This document shows, piece after piece, positions 8,040-17,804 of a stretch of DNA of 64,000 bases (positions are counted from its first letter, which is position 1; each line of letters begins with the position of its first letter). Made by a program: the position numbers and the translations under genes. Under the pieces are notes generated by a model, which saw only the letters and a program-made list of their open reading frames with translations, did no database searches and was not told the origin of the DNA. This DNA is from Pseudoalteromonas sp. Scap06 (GTDB lineage: Bacteria; Pseudomonadota; Gammaproteobacteria; Enterobacterales; Alteromonadaceae), in the NCBI RefSeq assembly GCF_013394165.1, contig NZ_CP041330.1, positions 1,294,501 through 1,358,500 of the forward strand, in the 5' to 3' direction.

Positions 8040-8157
8040 AAAGTTCATCTATTGGCGGGCTAACTTGCTGATTTATTAACGCCAATGCTCCCTTAGCGCT
8101 ACCGCTTAAATTGAAAATATCTTACACTGGCTTTATCTCAAGTAAGGCTGGTATCGT

Positions 8158-11100
8158 ATGCTCAATATTATTCAATCAAACCGTATGGAAGCCCTGCAAG
8201 CGCAGTTTCATCAGCTATTAAAAATAAACCCATTGCAAAGCCCATTTGATAAAGAAGTGGTGTTAGTGCAATCGCCGGGTATGTCGCAGTGGCTTAAAAT
8301 CGGTTTAAGTGAAAATTTAGGCGTAGCTGCACAGGTAGACTTTCCGCTGCCGTCGAGTTTTATTTGGCAGTTGTATCAGCAATTACTGCCAAACGTGCCT
8401 AAAGAGTCGGCCTTTAACAAACCTAACCTTGCTTGGAAATTATTTGCCATTTTACCCCAGTGCATAAATGAGCCGCTGTACTTACCGCTTAAAACCTATT
8501 TAGAGGGCGATATTGACGGCCAAAAAACCTTTGCTCTATGTGAAAAAATAGCCGATGTGTACGACCAATATTTGATGTACCGCCCCCATTGGATAGCCAG
8601 TTGGGATAGTGGCACCGATGAGCTTGATGATGTTGATATAACGATTGCGCCTTGGCAACCCGATTTATGGCGTCGTATCGTCAAATTAAGCAAGCAGCTG
8701 GGGCAAAGCCAATTTCACCGTGCCAATATGCAAGGGCAGTTACTCAGTGCACTTGAGAGCATGGATAGCAGCTTATTACCAAAACGCATTAGCTTATTTG
8801 GCATATCTGCCATTGCTAGCTCGCAGCTTGAGGTGTTTGAAGCCTTAAGTAAAAAAACTGAAGTGTTTTTGTTCTTTTTTAACCCTAGCGAGCATTACTG
8901 GGGCGATATCATTGATGAAAAAACAGCCGCTAAAATCACCGCTAAATATGCCAAAATGCCGCTGCTGGAAGCGCAGCAAAAAAAGCACACCAATCCCGAT
9001 GAGGAATACTATTTTATTGGTAATCCGCTGTTATCGTCGTGGGGTAAACTCGGCCGCGATTATTTTGAGCAACTAGTGCAGCTTGATGCCCGCTGGATTG
9101 ATGGCTTTATAGATGTATTTGACGACAGCTTACTTGGCCAAGTGCAAAGTGAAATTTACCAACTTGCCTTTAAAGGTGAGTCGCTCACCGATAACAAAGA
9201 ATGGTTTATAAACGATGAGGGCAAGCTGCCAATAACTGCAAACGATGCAAGTATTACACTTAGTGATTGCCATACACCGCTTCGAGAAGTAGAGCGTTTA
9301 CACGATTACTTACTTAATTTGTTTAATCAAAACTCAGCGCTTACCCCGAAAGACATCATCGTGATGATGCCCGATGTTGGCACCTACAGCCCTTATATTG
9401 AAGCAGTTTTTGGTGGTGCACAGGGCAGCCGATTTATACCTTATGCGCTAGCTGATTTAGCCATAGAGCAAGAAAAACCTGTACTGAGTTCGTTTGCCAG
9501 TTTGGCTAACTTACCGTTTTCGCGCTTCGGCGTGTCGGATATTCTCGATTTATTACAGGTTACCCAAATTGCTGAAAAATTTGGTTTAGAAGCACATGAA
9601 TATGAGCAAATTCAGTATTGGTTGGAGCGTGTTGGCGTTAAATGGGGCGTAAACGCTGAACATAAAAGTAGCTTTGACTTACCCGCAATTGAGCTTAACA
9701 CTTGGCAGCATGGCTTAAACCGTTTACTACTGGGTATTGCCATGCGCGATGAACAGTGCCCATTTAATGGTATTTACAGTGCCGATGAGGTTGAGGGCAT
9801 GGCGCTCGATACACTCAATAAGCTGGTACACTTTATTGATGTGCTGCAAGACTTTAAAGCTAAGCTCACCCCCGATGACACACTCACCAATAAAGCCCAA
9901 ATTTTAAATGAGCTGCTCAATACTATTTATGAGAGCGAAAGTGACGACAGTTGGGATTTATTAGTGCTGCAAAAAGTACTCGAAGATATTGGTAAGCACC
10001 ACGATAACGGTGATTACAGTGAGGCCGTGTCGCAGCGCATTGTTAGCTATTTAATTAAACAAGGCATACAAGAAAAAGGTGTCGGCCAACGTTTTTTAGT
10101 GGGGCAAGTGAATTTTTGTACGTTAATGCCAATGCGCGCCGTGCCGTTTAAGGTAGTGTGTATGTTAGGCTTGAACGATGCCGATTACCCACGTACCGTG
10201 CAGCCTATCGGTTTTGACTTAGTACCTTACTCTAAAAAGCAAAAAGGTGATCGTTCACGAAAACTCGATGACCGTTACCTCTTTTTAGAAGCACTTCTCA
10301 GTGCCCGAGATAATTTATATATGAGCTACATTGGTCGCTCATGTTTTGACAACCAGCCGCGCATGCCATCAACGCTTGTCAGTGAATTGTTAGAATACAT
10401 AGGTCGCAGCTTCAAACTTAGCGAACCCAGTGATAAATCCTTGCCAGATTGTCTTATTAGCCAACAACATTTACAACCTTTTAATAGTCAGTATTATCTG
10501 CCAGCTAGCGCTGAACAGGCAGGGCTTAACAACCACAGCTATAACCCAATTTGGCTGCCTAGCGAGGCCATTGAGCCAAAAGCAATTACTACGCTTGATG
10601 TAACGCCTCCAGAGCTACTTGATCTTGATGTGTTTATTCGCAGTGTGTGCCATGCCCAAGAGAGCTTTTATCAGCAAAGCTTAGGGTTACGTTTGCCGCA
10701 ATTTAACGATATAGCCAAAGATGAAGAACCGTTTAGCTTAGATGCGCTACGCCGTTATTTTTACCTTGATGAAATACTTGAAGCTAATATTAACGATATC
10801 CCACTAAGTACCGAACAAATACTGCAGCGCGGTGAGTTGCCGCAAGCTCATGTTGGTAGCTTAATTTATGAAAGCATGCAACATCGCGTTGATGCGCTTG
10901 CAGGGCAAGTAAAACAACAAATAAAAGCGGGTAAAAGCGAACCGATAGAAGTATTACTGTCACTTGAAAACACCACCATTGAAGGCTGGTTAAACCATGT
11001 GTATATGCAAAAACAAGTGTTTTATCGCAGTGCTAGTATTAAAGCTAAAGATTTAATTAAAGGCTTTATTTATCATCTTGCTGCACAAAGCATGCAACAA

Positions 11101-11457
11101 GAGGTTGAAACTTTATTACTGGGTTTAGATAAACAAATTAGCTTTGCCCCAATGAGTAAAGCCGATGCCGATTTACTGCTCGCAGATTGGTTTGAGCTTT
11201 ATAAAGCATTACGCAACAAGCCCGTGGCGTTTTTTCCGGTAAGTGGTTATGAATACGTAAAAAGCGGTGGTGATATGGCAAAAGCCAACAGTAAATTTAG
11301 TCCACAGTATATTGGCCGAGGTGAAGGAGAAAACCCTTATATTCGTTTAACGGTGCAATCACTTAATGACTGCCAAGACGAATTTATACATTGGAGCGAT
11401 AAGCTACTCGCCCCATTATTCGAGCACGCCAAGGAGAGTGACTATGCAAGCGCTTAA
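8158..11457 (+). CDS. recC: Exodeoxyribonuclease V subunit gamma (RecC)
   Basis: 1099 residues, close to the 1122 of E. coli RecC. It opens with the family hallmark MLNIIQSNRMEAL followed by VVLVQSPGMSQWLKIGLSEN and FPLPSSFIWQLYQQLLP. It contains FCTLMPMRAVPFKVVCMLGLNDADYPR and SRKLDDRYLFLEALLSAR in the second half. RecC is an inactive helicase fold that splits the duplex and reads Chi in the RecBCD complex. It is the first gene of recC-recB-recD; the ptrA gene that separates recC and recB in E. coli is absent. It overlaps recB by 14 bp. Confidence 0.95.
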   Translation: MLNIIQSNRMEALQAQFHQLLKINPLQSPFDKEVVLVQSPGMSQWLKIGLSENLGVAAQVDFPLPSSFIWQLYQQLLPNVPKESAFNKPNLAWKLFAILPQCINEPLYLPLKTYLEGDIDGQKTFALCEKIADVYDQYLMYRPHWIASWDSGTDELDDVDITIAPWQPDLWRRIVKLSKQLGQSQFHRANMQGQLLSALESMDSSLLPKRISLFGISAIASSQLEVFEALSKKTEVFLFFFNPSEHYWGDIIDEKTAAKITAKYAKMPLLEAQQKKHTNPDEEYYFIGNPLLSSWGKLGRDYFEQLVQLDARWIDGFIDVFDDSLLGQVQSEIYQLAFKGESLTDNKEWFINDEGKLPITANDASITLSDCHTPLREVERLHDYLLNLFNQNSALTPKDIIVMMPDVGTYSPYIEAVFGGAQGSRFIPYALADLAIEQEKPVLSSFASLANLPFSRFGVSDILDLLQVTQIAEKFGLEAHEYEQIQYWLERVGVKWGVNAEHKSSFDLPAIELNTWQHGLNRLLLGIAMRDEQCPFNGIYSADEVEGMALDTLNKLVHFIDVLQDFKAKLTPDDTLTNKAQILNELLNTIYESESDDSWDLLVLQKVLEDIGKHHDNGDYSEAVSQRIVSYLIKQGIQEKGVGQRFLVGQVNFCTLMPMRAVPFKVVCMLGLNDADYPRTVQPIGFDLVPYSKKQKGDRSRKLDDRYLFLEALLSARDNLYMSYIGRSCFDNQPRMPSTLVSELLEYIGRSFKLSEPSDKSLPDCLISQQHLQPFNSQYYLPASAEQAGLNNHSYNPIWLPSEAIEPKAITTLDVTPPELLDLDVFIRSVCHAQESFYQQSLGLRLPQFNDIAKDEEPFSLDALRRYFYLDEILEANINDIPLSTEQILQRGELPQAHVGSLIYESMQHRVDALAGQVKQQIKAGKSEPIEVLLSLENTTIEGWLNHVYMQKQVFYRSASIKAKDLIKGFIYHLAAQSMQQEVETLLLGLDKQISFAPMSKADADLLLADWFELYKALRNKPVAFFPVSGYEYVKSGGDMAKANSKFSPQYIGRGEGENPYIRLTVQSLNDCQDEFIHWSDKLLAPLFEHAKESDYASA

Positions 11458-14400
11458 TCCACTCACTATGCCATTATCAGGACAAAGCTTAATTGAAGCC
11501 AGTGCAGGCACAGGTAAAACCTACACGATCACGGGTTTGTATTTGCGTTATTTATTGGGTATGCAAATATCCGGTGAGCTAAATACGCCATTGAGTGTTG
11601 AGCAAATTTTGGTAGTCACCTTTACCGATGCCGCCACGCAAGAAATTAAAGACCGTGTTCGTAGCCGTATTATTGCTGCGCGTGATGCGTTACTGGGGCA
11701 AGTACCCAATGATGAGCTAATTGAGGATGTAATAGCGGGCGTTGATGACAAGCACCGTGCATTTGACTTACTCGATGCCGCAGCTAAATCAATGGACGAA
11801 GCAGCTATTTTTACCATTCATGGTTTTTGTCAGCGAATGCTAAAGCAGCATGCGTTTGAATCCGGTGTGGCATTTAACTTAGAGTTCATTTTAGATGAGC
11901 GCGATATTCTGCTTGAAACCATAAAAGACTTTTGGCGCGCGTTTGTATACCCACTTAGTAAAGAAAAAACAGATGCGATTTTAGCGGTATTTGCCGCGCC
12001 CGAATCACTATTTAGTCATGTAAGTAGTATTTTAAATAAGGCGAACGCAGAGATAACCCCGCAAGTTAGTTTAGATGCGGTATGGCAAGCGCGAGATGAA
12101 TACTTGGCGCGTATTCCTGCCTTTAAAAAAGCGTGCCTAGAGCAAGAGTTTATTGGCGCTGTTAAAGCATCCGATTTAAGTGGTTCAAAAACACCTGGGC
12201 GAAAGGGCAGCCTTGCTGCACTTGAAGCATTTTGCTTAGGCAATGATGACTTTTTTGAATTTGGTACCAGTAAGTATTCGTTTGAGGTGTGGAGTAGCGA
12301 GAACTTAAGTAATGCCGCTAATTATAAAAAAAATGGCACATTACTGACTCATCCACTTATTAGCCAATTCGATGCCTTAGCCGCACTTAACAACACCATT
12401 AACCAAGGGTTAAAAATTGCGATAGTGCAATATGCGGCGAGCTGGGTAAAAGCGGCCATAGTTAAACGCAAACAAGAACAAAGCGTGATCACCCCTGACG
12501 ATTTACTGACTAATTTACACAGTGCCTTAAAGAGTGAACAAGGTGATGTGCTCGCACAAAAAATAGCGCAGTTATTTCCGGTGGCAATGATAGATGAGTT
12601 TCAGGATACTGACCCGATTCAGTACGGGATTTTTAGTAAAATTTATGCTCAAAGCAATACCACTTTAGCTATGATAGGCGATCCCAAACAAGCAATTTAT
12701 GGGTTTAGGGGCGCAGATATATTTACCTACATTGGCGCAAAAGAAGCGGTAGATGAGCCACAACAATTTACATTGGGCACTAACTTTCGCTCAAGCAGTG
12801 ATATTGTAAATAGCATAAATAGCTTATTTAGCAAATACGAAAACAGCTTTATTTATAACGACGCCATTCCATTTAATAAAGTGAAAGCGAAAGGAAAAAA
12901 AGCAGATGAGTCGTTTTTAATTGACGGTAAACCTGCCACCGCGTTTGAGTTTAATGTGTTTGTAGATGAAGCCGGCGATGAAAAAAATAAGCCGACCAGT
13001 AAAGGCTTAGGGCAAGCTCATTTAGCCACCCATTTTACCAATAAAATTGTTACTTTACTTGAGCAGGCAAACCAAGGAATAGCCTGTATTGGCAGTACGC
13101 CGGTAAGCGCTGCTGATATTTGTATTTTGGTGCGCGACCGCGTTGAAGCACAAATAATGAAGCAAGCGCTGAGTAAAGCTAATATTGCCAGTGTGTATTT
13201 GTCGCGCGACAGTGTATTTAGCCAAGAGTTAAGTCATCACTTGCTCAATTTTTTAACGGCTTTGCATGGTCAGTACGATGAGGCGTTACTACGCGGTGTA
13301 TTAGCTGGCCCGTTATTTTGTTTAAGCTATAACGATATTTTTGCTCTAGCCGATGATGAAAATAGCTGGCAAGAACACCTAAACTTTTTTGCTCAACTTA
13401 GCCATATTTGGCATAAGCAAGGGGCAATGGCAATGCTCGAACGCTTACTGAGTCACAATCAGCTCAGTGCCAAGTGGCAAGGCTTGGGCTATAACGTAGA
13501 GCGGTGGCTTACCGACTTTAGACATCTTGGCGAAATACTGCAGCAAAAACAAATAGAGCTTGAAGGGACACTTCGTTTATTACGTTGGTTTGCGCAAAAG
13601 GTGAGCCAGCAAGATGGCGAAACAGTGCAAGTTCGCTTAGAAAGTGATGCGAACTTAGTTAAAATTGTGACTATGCACGCTTCTAAAGGGCTTGAATACC
13701 CATTGGTATTTATGCCATTTGCCAGTGGTTATCGTGAAACTAAAGACGCGCTTTATCATCAAAATGGCAAGTTGATTTACGATTTAAGTAAAGACGAAGA
13801 CGCCTTGCAAAAAGCCGAACAAGAACGTTTAGCAGAAGACTTACGTTTGCTTTATGTGGCACTGACCCGTGCAGTGCATTTTTGTTCGCTGGGCGTGTAT
13901 AACATTTCTCAAGGGCAAAGTAGCCGTTTAGCAATTCAAAGTAGTGCGCTGGGGCATGTGTTATTCTCAGGATTAGAGATAAGCAGTAGCCAAGTATGGC
14001 GCACCCATTTAAGTGAATTTTGTGAGGCTAATCATGCTATGCAATACCAGCAATTTACCTCAGGCGAATTACATGAGCAGGGCATACTTCGGTTAAAAAA
14101 TAGTGACACTAAACAGCACGATTTACTTATTAATACAGTAACTGCGCAGATTGAACGTGACTGGCGAGCAACTAGCTTTAGTGCCTTGAGCTTTAAAAAG
14201 CATGCTGACCAACTTGCTCCAGGGCGCAGCGATGAAGATCATCAAAGAGATGAGTTTGCCGTGCAGCAAGATGAACTTCCTTCACCGTATAGCTTTCCTA
14301 AGGGTGCAAAACCAGGGAGTTGTTTGCACGAAATATTTGAGCAGCTTGATTTTACCAGTCCGGTAAATCATCCCACGAATGCCGAGCAAAACTTAACGGC

Positions 14401-15010
14401 TGTGATTGAGCGTGCTTTTGAAAAGTACCATATCGATGAGCAATGGCAGCAAATTACCGAGCAATGGGTACTCGATGCACTTAATTGCCCGTTAAACAGC
14501 AAGAATAATTTAAGTTTGAGCCAATTAGCGCCAAGTGACTGTTTAGTAGAAATGGAGTTTAATTTACCGCTTAGCAGCCTCAGTGCCCCTAAGCTTAATG
14601 AAGTGTTAATTAAACATTTTGGTTTTAACCAAAGTAAACTTGAGTTTGCCCATGTTAAAGGGTTACTAAAAGGCTTTATTGATTTAATTTTTTGCTACCA
14701 AGGCAAGTATTATATTTTAGATTATAAATCGAATTATTTGGGCAGTACCGCTGCCGATTATGTGTCTGAGCAGCTAGAGCAAGCAATGACCAGTCACCAA
14801 TATCATTTACAGTATTTAATTTATACCGTAGCGCTGCATCGCTTGCTTAAACAGCGAATTCCCGATTATTCAATAGAGGCGCATTTAGGCGGTGTTTATT
14901 ATACTTTTTTACGCGGTATGCCAGCAGGTGAGGGAGTGTACTTTAAACAGCTAAGTCCAGATCAAGTCGTTATTTTAGATGGCTTGTTTAGCCAAGGAGC
15001 CATGCTATGA
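11444..15010 (+). CDS. recB: Exodeoxyribonuclease V subunit beta (RecB helicase-nuclease)
   Basis: 1188 residues from ATG 11444, preceded by AAGGAGAGTG; an in-frame ATG at 11366 lies deep inside recC and is not expected. Walker A is ASAGTGKT at residues 19-26. UvrD-type motifs follow: VVTFTDAATQEIKDRVR, TIHGFCQRML, IDEFQDTDPIQY, IGDPKQAIYGFRGADIF and IVTMHASKGLEYPLVF. The C-terminal nuclease domain has GLLKGFIDLIFCYQGKYYIL followed by DYKSN (the D..DYK active site) and EQAMTSHQYHLQYLIYTVAL. It is the 3'-5' motor and sole nuclease of RecBCD, for double-strand break repair and degradation of foreign linear DNA. It overlaps recD by ATGA. Confidence 0.95.
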   Translation: MQALNPLTMPLSGQSLIEASAGTGKTYTITGLYLRYLLGMQISGELNTPLSVEQILVVTFTDAATQEIKDRVRSRIIAARDALLGQVPNDELIEDVIAGVDDKHRAFDLLDAAAKSMDEAAIFTIHGFCQRMLKQHAFESGVAFNLEFILDERDILLETIKDFWRAFVYPLSKEKTDAILAVFAAPESLFSHVSSILNKANAEITPQVSLDAVWQARDEYLARIPAFKKACLEQEFIGAVKASDLSGSKTPGRKGSLAALEAFCLGNDDFFEFGTSKYSFEVWSSENLSNAANYKKNGTLLTHPLISQFDALAALNNTINQGLKIAIVQYAASWVKAAIVKRKQEQSVITPDDLLTNLHSALKSEQGDVLAQKIAQLFPVAMIDEFQDTDPIQYGIFSKIYAQSNTTLAMIGDPKQAIYGFRGADIFTYIGAKEAVDEPQQFTLGTNFRSSSDIVNSINSLFSKYENSFIYNDAIPFNKVKAKGKKADESFLIDGKPATAFEFNVFVDEAGDEKNKPTSKGLGQAHLATHFTNKIVTLLEQANQGIACIGSTPVSAADICILVRDRVEAQIMKQALSKANIASVYLSRDSVFSQELSHHLLNFLTALHGQYDEALLRGVLAGPLFCLSYNDIFALADDENSWQEHLNFFAQLSHIWHKQGAMAMLERLLSHNQLSAKWQGLGYNVERWLTDFRHLGEILQQKQIELEGTLRLLRWFAQKVSQQDGETVQVRLESDANLVKIVTMHASKGLEYPLVFMPFASGYRETKDALYHQNGKLIYDLSKDEDALQKAEQERLAEDLRLLYVALTRAVHFCSLGVYNISQGQSSRLAIQSSALGHVLFSGLEISSSQVWRTHLSEFCEANHAMQYQQFTSGELHEQGILRLKNSDTKQHDLLINTVTAQIERDWRATSFSALSFKKHADQLAPGRSDEDHQRDEFAVQQDELPSPYSFPKGAKPGSCLHEIFEQLDFTSPVNHPTNAEQNLTAVIERAFEKYHIDEQWQQITEQWVLDALNCPLNSKNNLSLSQLAPSDCLVEMEFNLPLSSLSAPKLNEVLIKHFGFNQSKLEFAHVKGLLKGFIDLIFCYQGKYYILDYKSNYLGSTAADYVSEQLEQAMTSHQYHLQYLIYTVALHRLLKQRIPDYSIEAHLGGVYYTFLRGMPAGEGVYFKQLSPDQVVILDGLFSQGAML

Positions 15011-17025
15011 GTGATTTAAATCAACAACCGGGTTTGTTTGATGACTTAGATGATGCCCCTATAGACGAACCTGTGCTCACAACAGCACAGCCAACGATGC
15101 AGGGCAGCGAAAGTATTAAAGTCGTGCCGTTGCTAACGTATTTAACGGACGAACATAGAGTGCGTGTGGTTGATGTAAAACTGGCTGAATTACTCAGTGG
15201 CACAAACGCACAGCAAGGGTATGACGACCTCTTTTATATAATTTTAATGCTGTGTTTATCGCAACAAAGCCAGCATAGCTGTTTAACCCTAACAGAGGTT
15301 GATTGGACTAATCCGTTTAATTTACGTCAAAGCGACTTTACTAAACTAGAAGGCACGCAGCCTGACACTCTCAGCCCATTTAGTAATGACTTTACGACTG
15401 AGGCAGCAATACGTTATTTACTCTCACATCACAGTGTTGGGGAGCAAAAGCCGCTGCAATTGTTTAATCAACGATTATATTTTTCTCGTTTAGCAGGCTA
15501 TGAACAAACCCTTGCCCAACGATTACTGACAATGAGCGAACGACAACTTAACCTTGATGATGCAGTACTTGCTCAGTTATTAACCCGCTACTTTCCTGAT
15601 GATCCGAGTATTGACATTGATTGGCAAAAAGTAGCGTGTGCGATTGCCGCCACAAAAGGGTTTAGTGTGATCACGGGCGGGCCTGGCACCGGTAAAACCA
15701 CCACGGTAACAAAGCTGTTAGCGATTTTACAATCGTTATATAAAGCGGCGCCATTGAGCATAAAATTAGTAGCACCCACAGGTAAAGCAGCGGCACGGCT
15801 AACAGAGTCAATTTTAGGGGCTAAAAATAAGCTTAGTGAAATACCGGCTGATATTAACGCGTTGATCCCGCAAAGTGCGCAAACCATTCATCGTCTGTTG
15901 GGAGTTAAGCCATTTACCAATAAATTCCGACACGATAAAAGCAATCCGTTGCATGTTGATGTATTGATTATTGATGAGGCCAGCATGGTCGACTTATCAC
16001 TTATGGCTAAACTAATTGAGGCCTTGCCAGATCATGCTCGATTGATTTTACTTGGCGATAAAGACCAACTTGCTTCGGTTGATACTGGCAGTGTAATGAG
16101 TGATTTATGCCAAGGGTTAGTGCTTGGACAAACACCGCGTTATTCAAAAGTACGCTGTGAGCAATTGAACACGCTGTGCTTTAATGGCGCTGTTAAACTA
16201 AATGCGCAAAGTCAAAGTGAGTTTAAACTTGCGGATTGCATTGCCTTTTTACAACATAGCTATCGGTTTGATGCAAAAAGTGGCATAGGTCAATTGGCGC
16301 TGGCTGTAAATACCAACAACCGAGGAATATTAAATTACGTTGAACAACAAAGCAGCGAAGGGCATTTTAGCGATATTATTTTAGACTATGATTTTGTTTC
16401 CACACCGATTGAAAAGTTAGTAAATAGTGCCGCAAGTCATTATGCTAATTACCTAACCCTGATAGCGCAAGGTGCCAGTGTTGCGAAAGTGCATGCAGCT
16501 TTTGCCAGTTATCAGTTACTTGCTGCGGTACGTGAAGGCGATTATGGTGTTAATAGTTTAAACCAGCGTATTGAACGGGTATTACAGCAGCAAGGTTTAA
16601 TTAGCGTTAATCCTAATCAGCGGCATTATATAGGGATGCCGATAATGGTTAGTCAAAACGACTACCAGCTAAAATTATTTAACGGTGATATAGGGATTTT
16701 AATGCCCGATGATAGCGGCCAACTCAAGGCACTGTTTATTGATGAGCAAGGGAATGAACGGGCATTTTCACCCGCACGGCTTCCGGTGCACGATAAAGTG
16801 TATGTAATGACCATTCATAAATCCCAAGGCTCAGAGTTTAGTTATACCGCGATGGTGTTACCACCGCTCAAGCAGGCGAGTATCGGTATTAATAGGCAAT
16901 TAGTGTACACGGGAATTACCCGCGCAAAACAGACCTTTGAGCTGGTGGCAGATAAAAAAGTGCTGCAATTGGCCATGGGTAAAAGTGTATCACGGGCGTC
17001 AGGCTTGTATGAGCGATTAGTGTAA
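15007..17025 (+). CDS. recD: Exodeoxyribonuclease V subunit alpha (RecD helicase)
   Basis: 672 residues, longer than the 608 of E. coli RecD. Walker A is VITGGPGTGKTTTVTKLL near residue 221; then APTGKAAARLTES, QTIHRLLG, LIIDEASMVDLSLM, LGDKDQLASVDTGSV and, near the end, VYVMTIHKSQGSEF and VYTGITRAKQTFEL (SF1B motifs). It is the fast 5'-3' motor of RecBCD. The extra length lies mainly in the N-terminal interaction region and around residues 375-420, between motif III and the C-terminal half. The start overlaps the recB stop, so the three subunits are translationally coupled. Confidence 0.94.
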   Translation: MSDLNQQPGLFDDLDDAPIDEPVLTTAQPTMQGSESIKVVPLLTYLTDEHRVRVVDVKLAELLSGTNAQQGYDDLFYIILMLCLSQQSQHSCLTLTEVDWTNPFNLRQSDFTKLEGTQPDTLSPFSNDFTTEAAIRYLLSHHSVGEQKPLQLFNQRLYFSRLAGYEQTLAQRLLTMSERQLNLDDAVLAQLLTRYFPDDPSIDIDWQKVACAIAATKGFSVITGGPGTGKTTTVTKLLAILQSLYKAAPLSIKLVAPTGKAAARLTESILGAKNKLSEIPADINALIPQSAQTIHRLLGVKPFTNKFRHDKSNPLHVDVLIIDEASMVDLSLMAKLIEALPDHARLILLGDKDQLASVDTGSVMSDLCQGLVLGQTPRYSKVRCEQLNTLCFNGAVKLNAQSQSEFKLADCIAFLQHSYRFDAKSGIGQLALAVNTNNRGILNYVEQQSSEGHFSDIILDYDFVSTPIEKLVNSAASHYANYLTLIAQGASVAKVHAAFASYQLLAAVREGDYGVNSLNQRIERVLQQQGLISVNPNQRHYIGMPIMVSQNDYQLKLFNGDIGILMPDDSGQLKALFIDEQGNERAFSPARLPVHDKVYVMTIHKSQGSEFSYTAMVLPPLKQASIGINRQLVYTGITRAKQTFELVADKKVLQLAMGKSVSRASGLYERLV

Positions 17026-17038
17026 AGCCATACTTATA

Positions 17039-17671
17039 CTAATCTCTTATTTTTGGGGTTCGTTTTCTAAATAGGTTGGGTTGCCAGCCAAAATGCAGTG
17101 CGCCCAATCTTAGAAAGACGGTTACCAATAATGAACCTATAATGCACCATAAATAAGGAGCTTCTAATAAAAATAGTGTGGCATAGGTTAAGCCTCCTGC
17201 AAAGCACGCGGTGGAGTATAGCTCTTCGCGCATCACCAGCGGTACTTCTCTACAGATCACATCACGTATTAAGCCGCCAAATATACCCGTCGTCATTCCC
17301 ATTGTAAGCGCAACAACCATGGTTGTACCTTCAATTAATGCTTTTTCAATGCCGACCACATTAAAAATAGCCATACCGATGGCATCAACCAGTAACATGT
17401 AATAGTTAGACAGGTCGGGCAAGTGGCGAATAAACATAACGGTGACAAAAATAGCGCCATAGGTAGCGTATAAATAATCGGGGTTGGCTATCCAAAATAC
17501 AGGTTGGTTAAGAAGAATATCTCTGAGCGTGCCACCACCTAACGCAGTGACTGAGCCAACAACCACAACACCAAATCCACCAATATCTTTGTCGTGGCCT
17601 AATAATGCACCTGAAATTGCAAAGAATGCCACGCCAATAAGGCTTAAAAAATTAAAATACTCTGCCGTCAT
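17039..17671 (-). CDS. Trimeric intracellular cation channel (TRIC/UPF0126, YicG-like) membrane protein
   Basis: 210 residues from ATG 17671, which has AAGGA upstream; the ATG at 17710 lacks a binding site. About seven hydrophobic segments and two copies of a glycine-rich motif typical of the family: GSVTALGGGTLRDILL and GMTTGIFGGLIRDVICREVP, one per inverted half. Prokaryotic TRIC homologues form trimeric cation channels in the inner membrane; the physiological role is poorly defined. Convergent with recD, with only 13 bp between the stops. Confidence 0.85.
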   Translation of the reverse strand: MTAEYFNFLSLIGVAFFAISGALLGHDKDIGGFGVVVVGSVTALGGGTLRDILLNQPVFWIANPDYLYATYGAIFVTVMFIRHLPDLSNYYMLLVDAIGMAIFNVVGIEKALIEGTTMVVALTMGMTTGIFGGLIRDVICREVPLVMREELYSTACFAGGLTYATLFLLEAPYLWCIIGSLLVTVFLRLGALHFGWQPNLFRKRTPKIRD

Positions 17672-17804
17672 TGAGGTGTCCTTACCAGATTGAGAATTTA
17701 TATTAGACATTAAAAGATAAGCGATTGGGGATTTATATTAGCTGAATAACACTGTCTATAATACAAGGACAAGGTTATTAGCCCAGTGCTTGTTATGCTG
17801 GTTC

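Noticed and set aside
8158-17025. A defence island around recCBD
   Set aside because: Only the housekeeping RecBCD subunits are present; the flanking genes are a TRIC channel and phosphatases, with no restriction, toxin or phage-defence genes.
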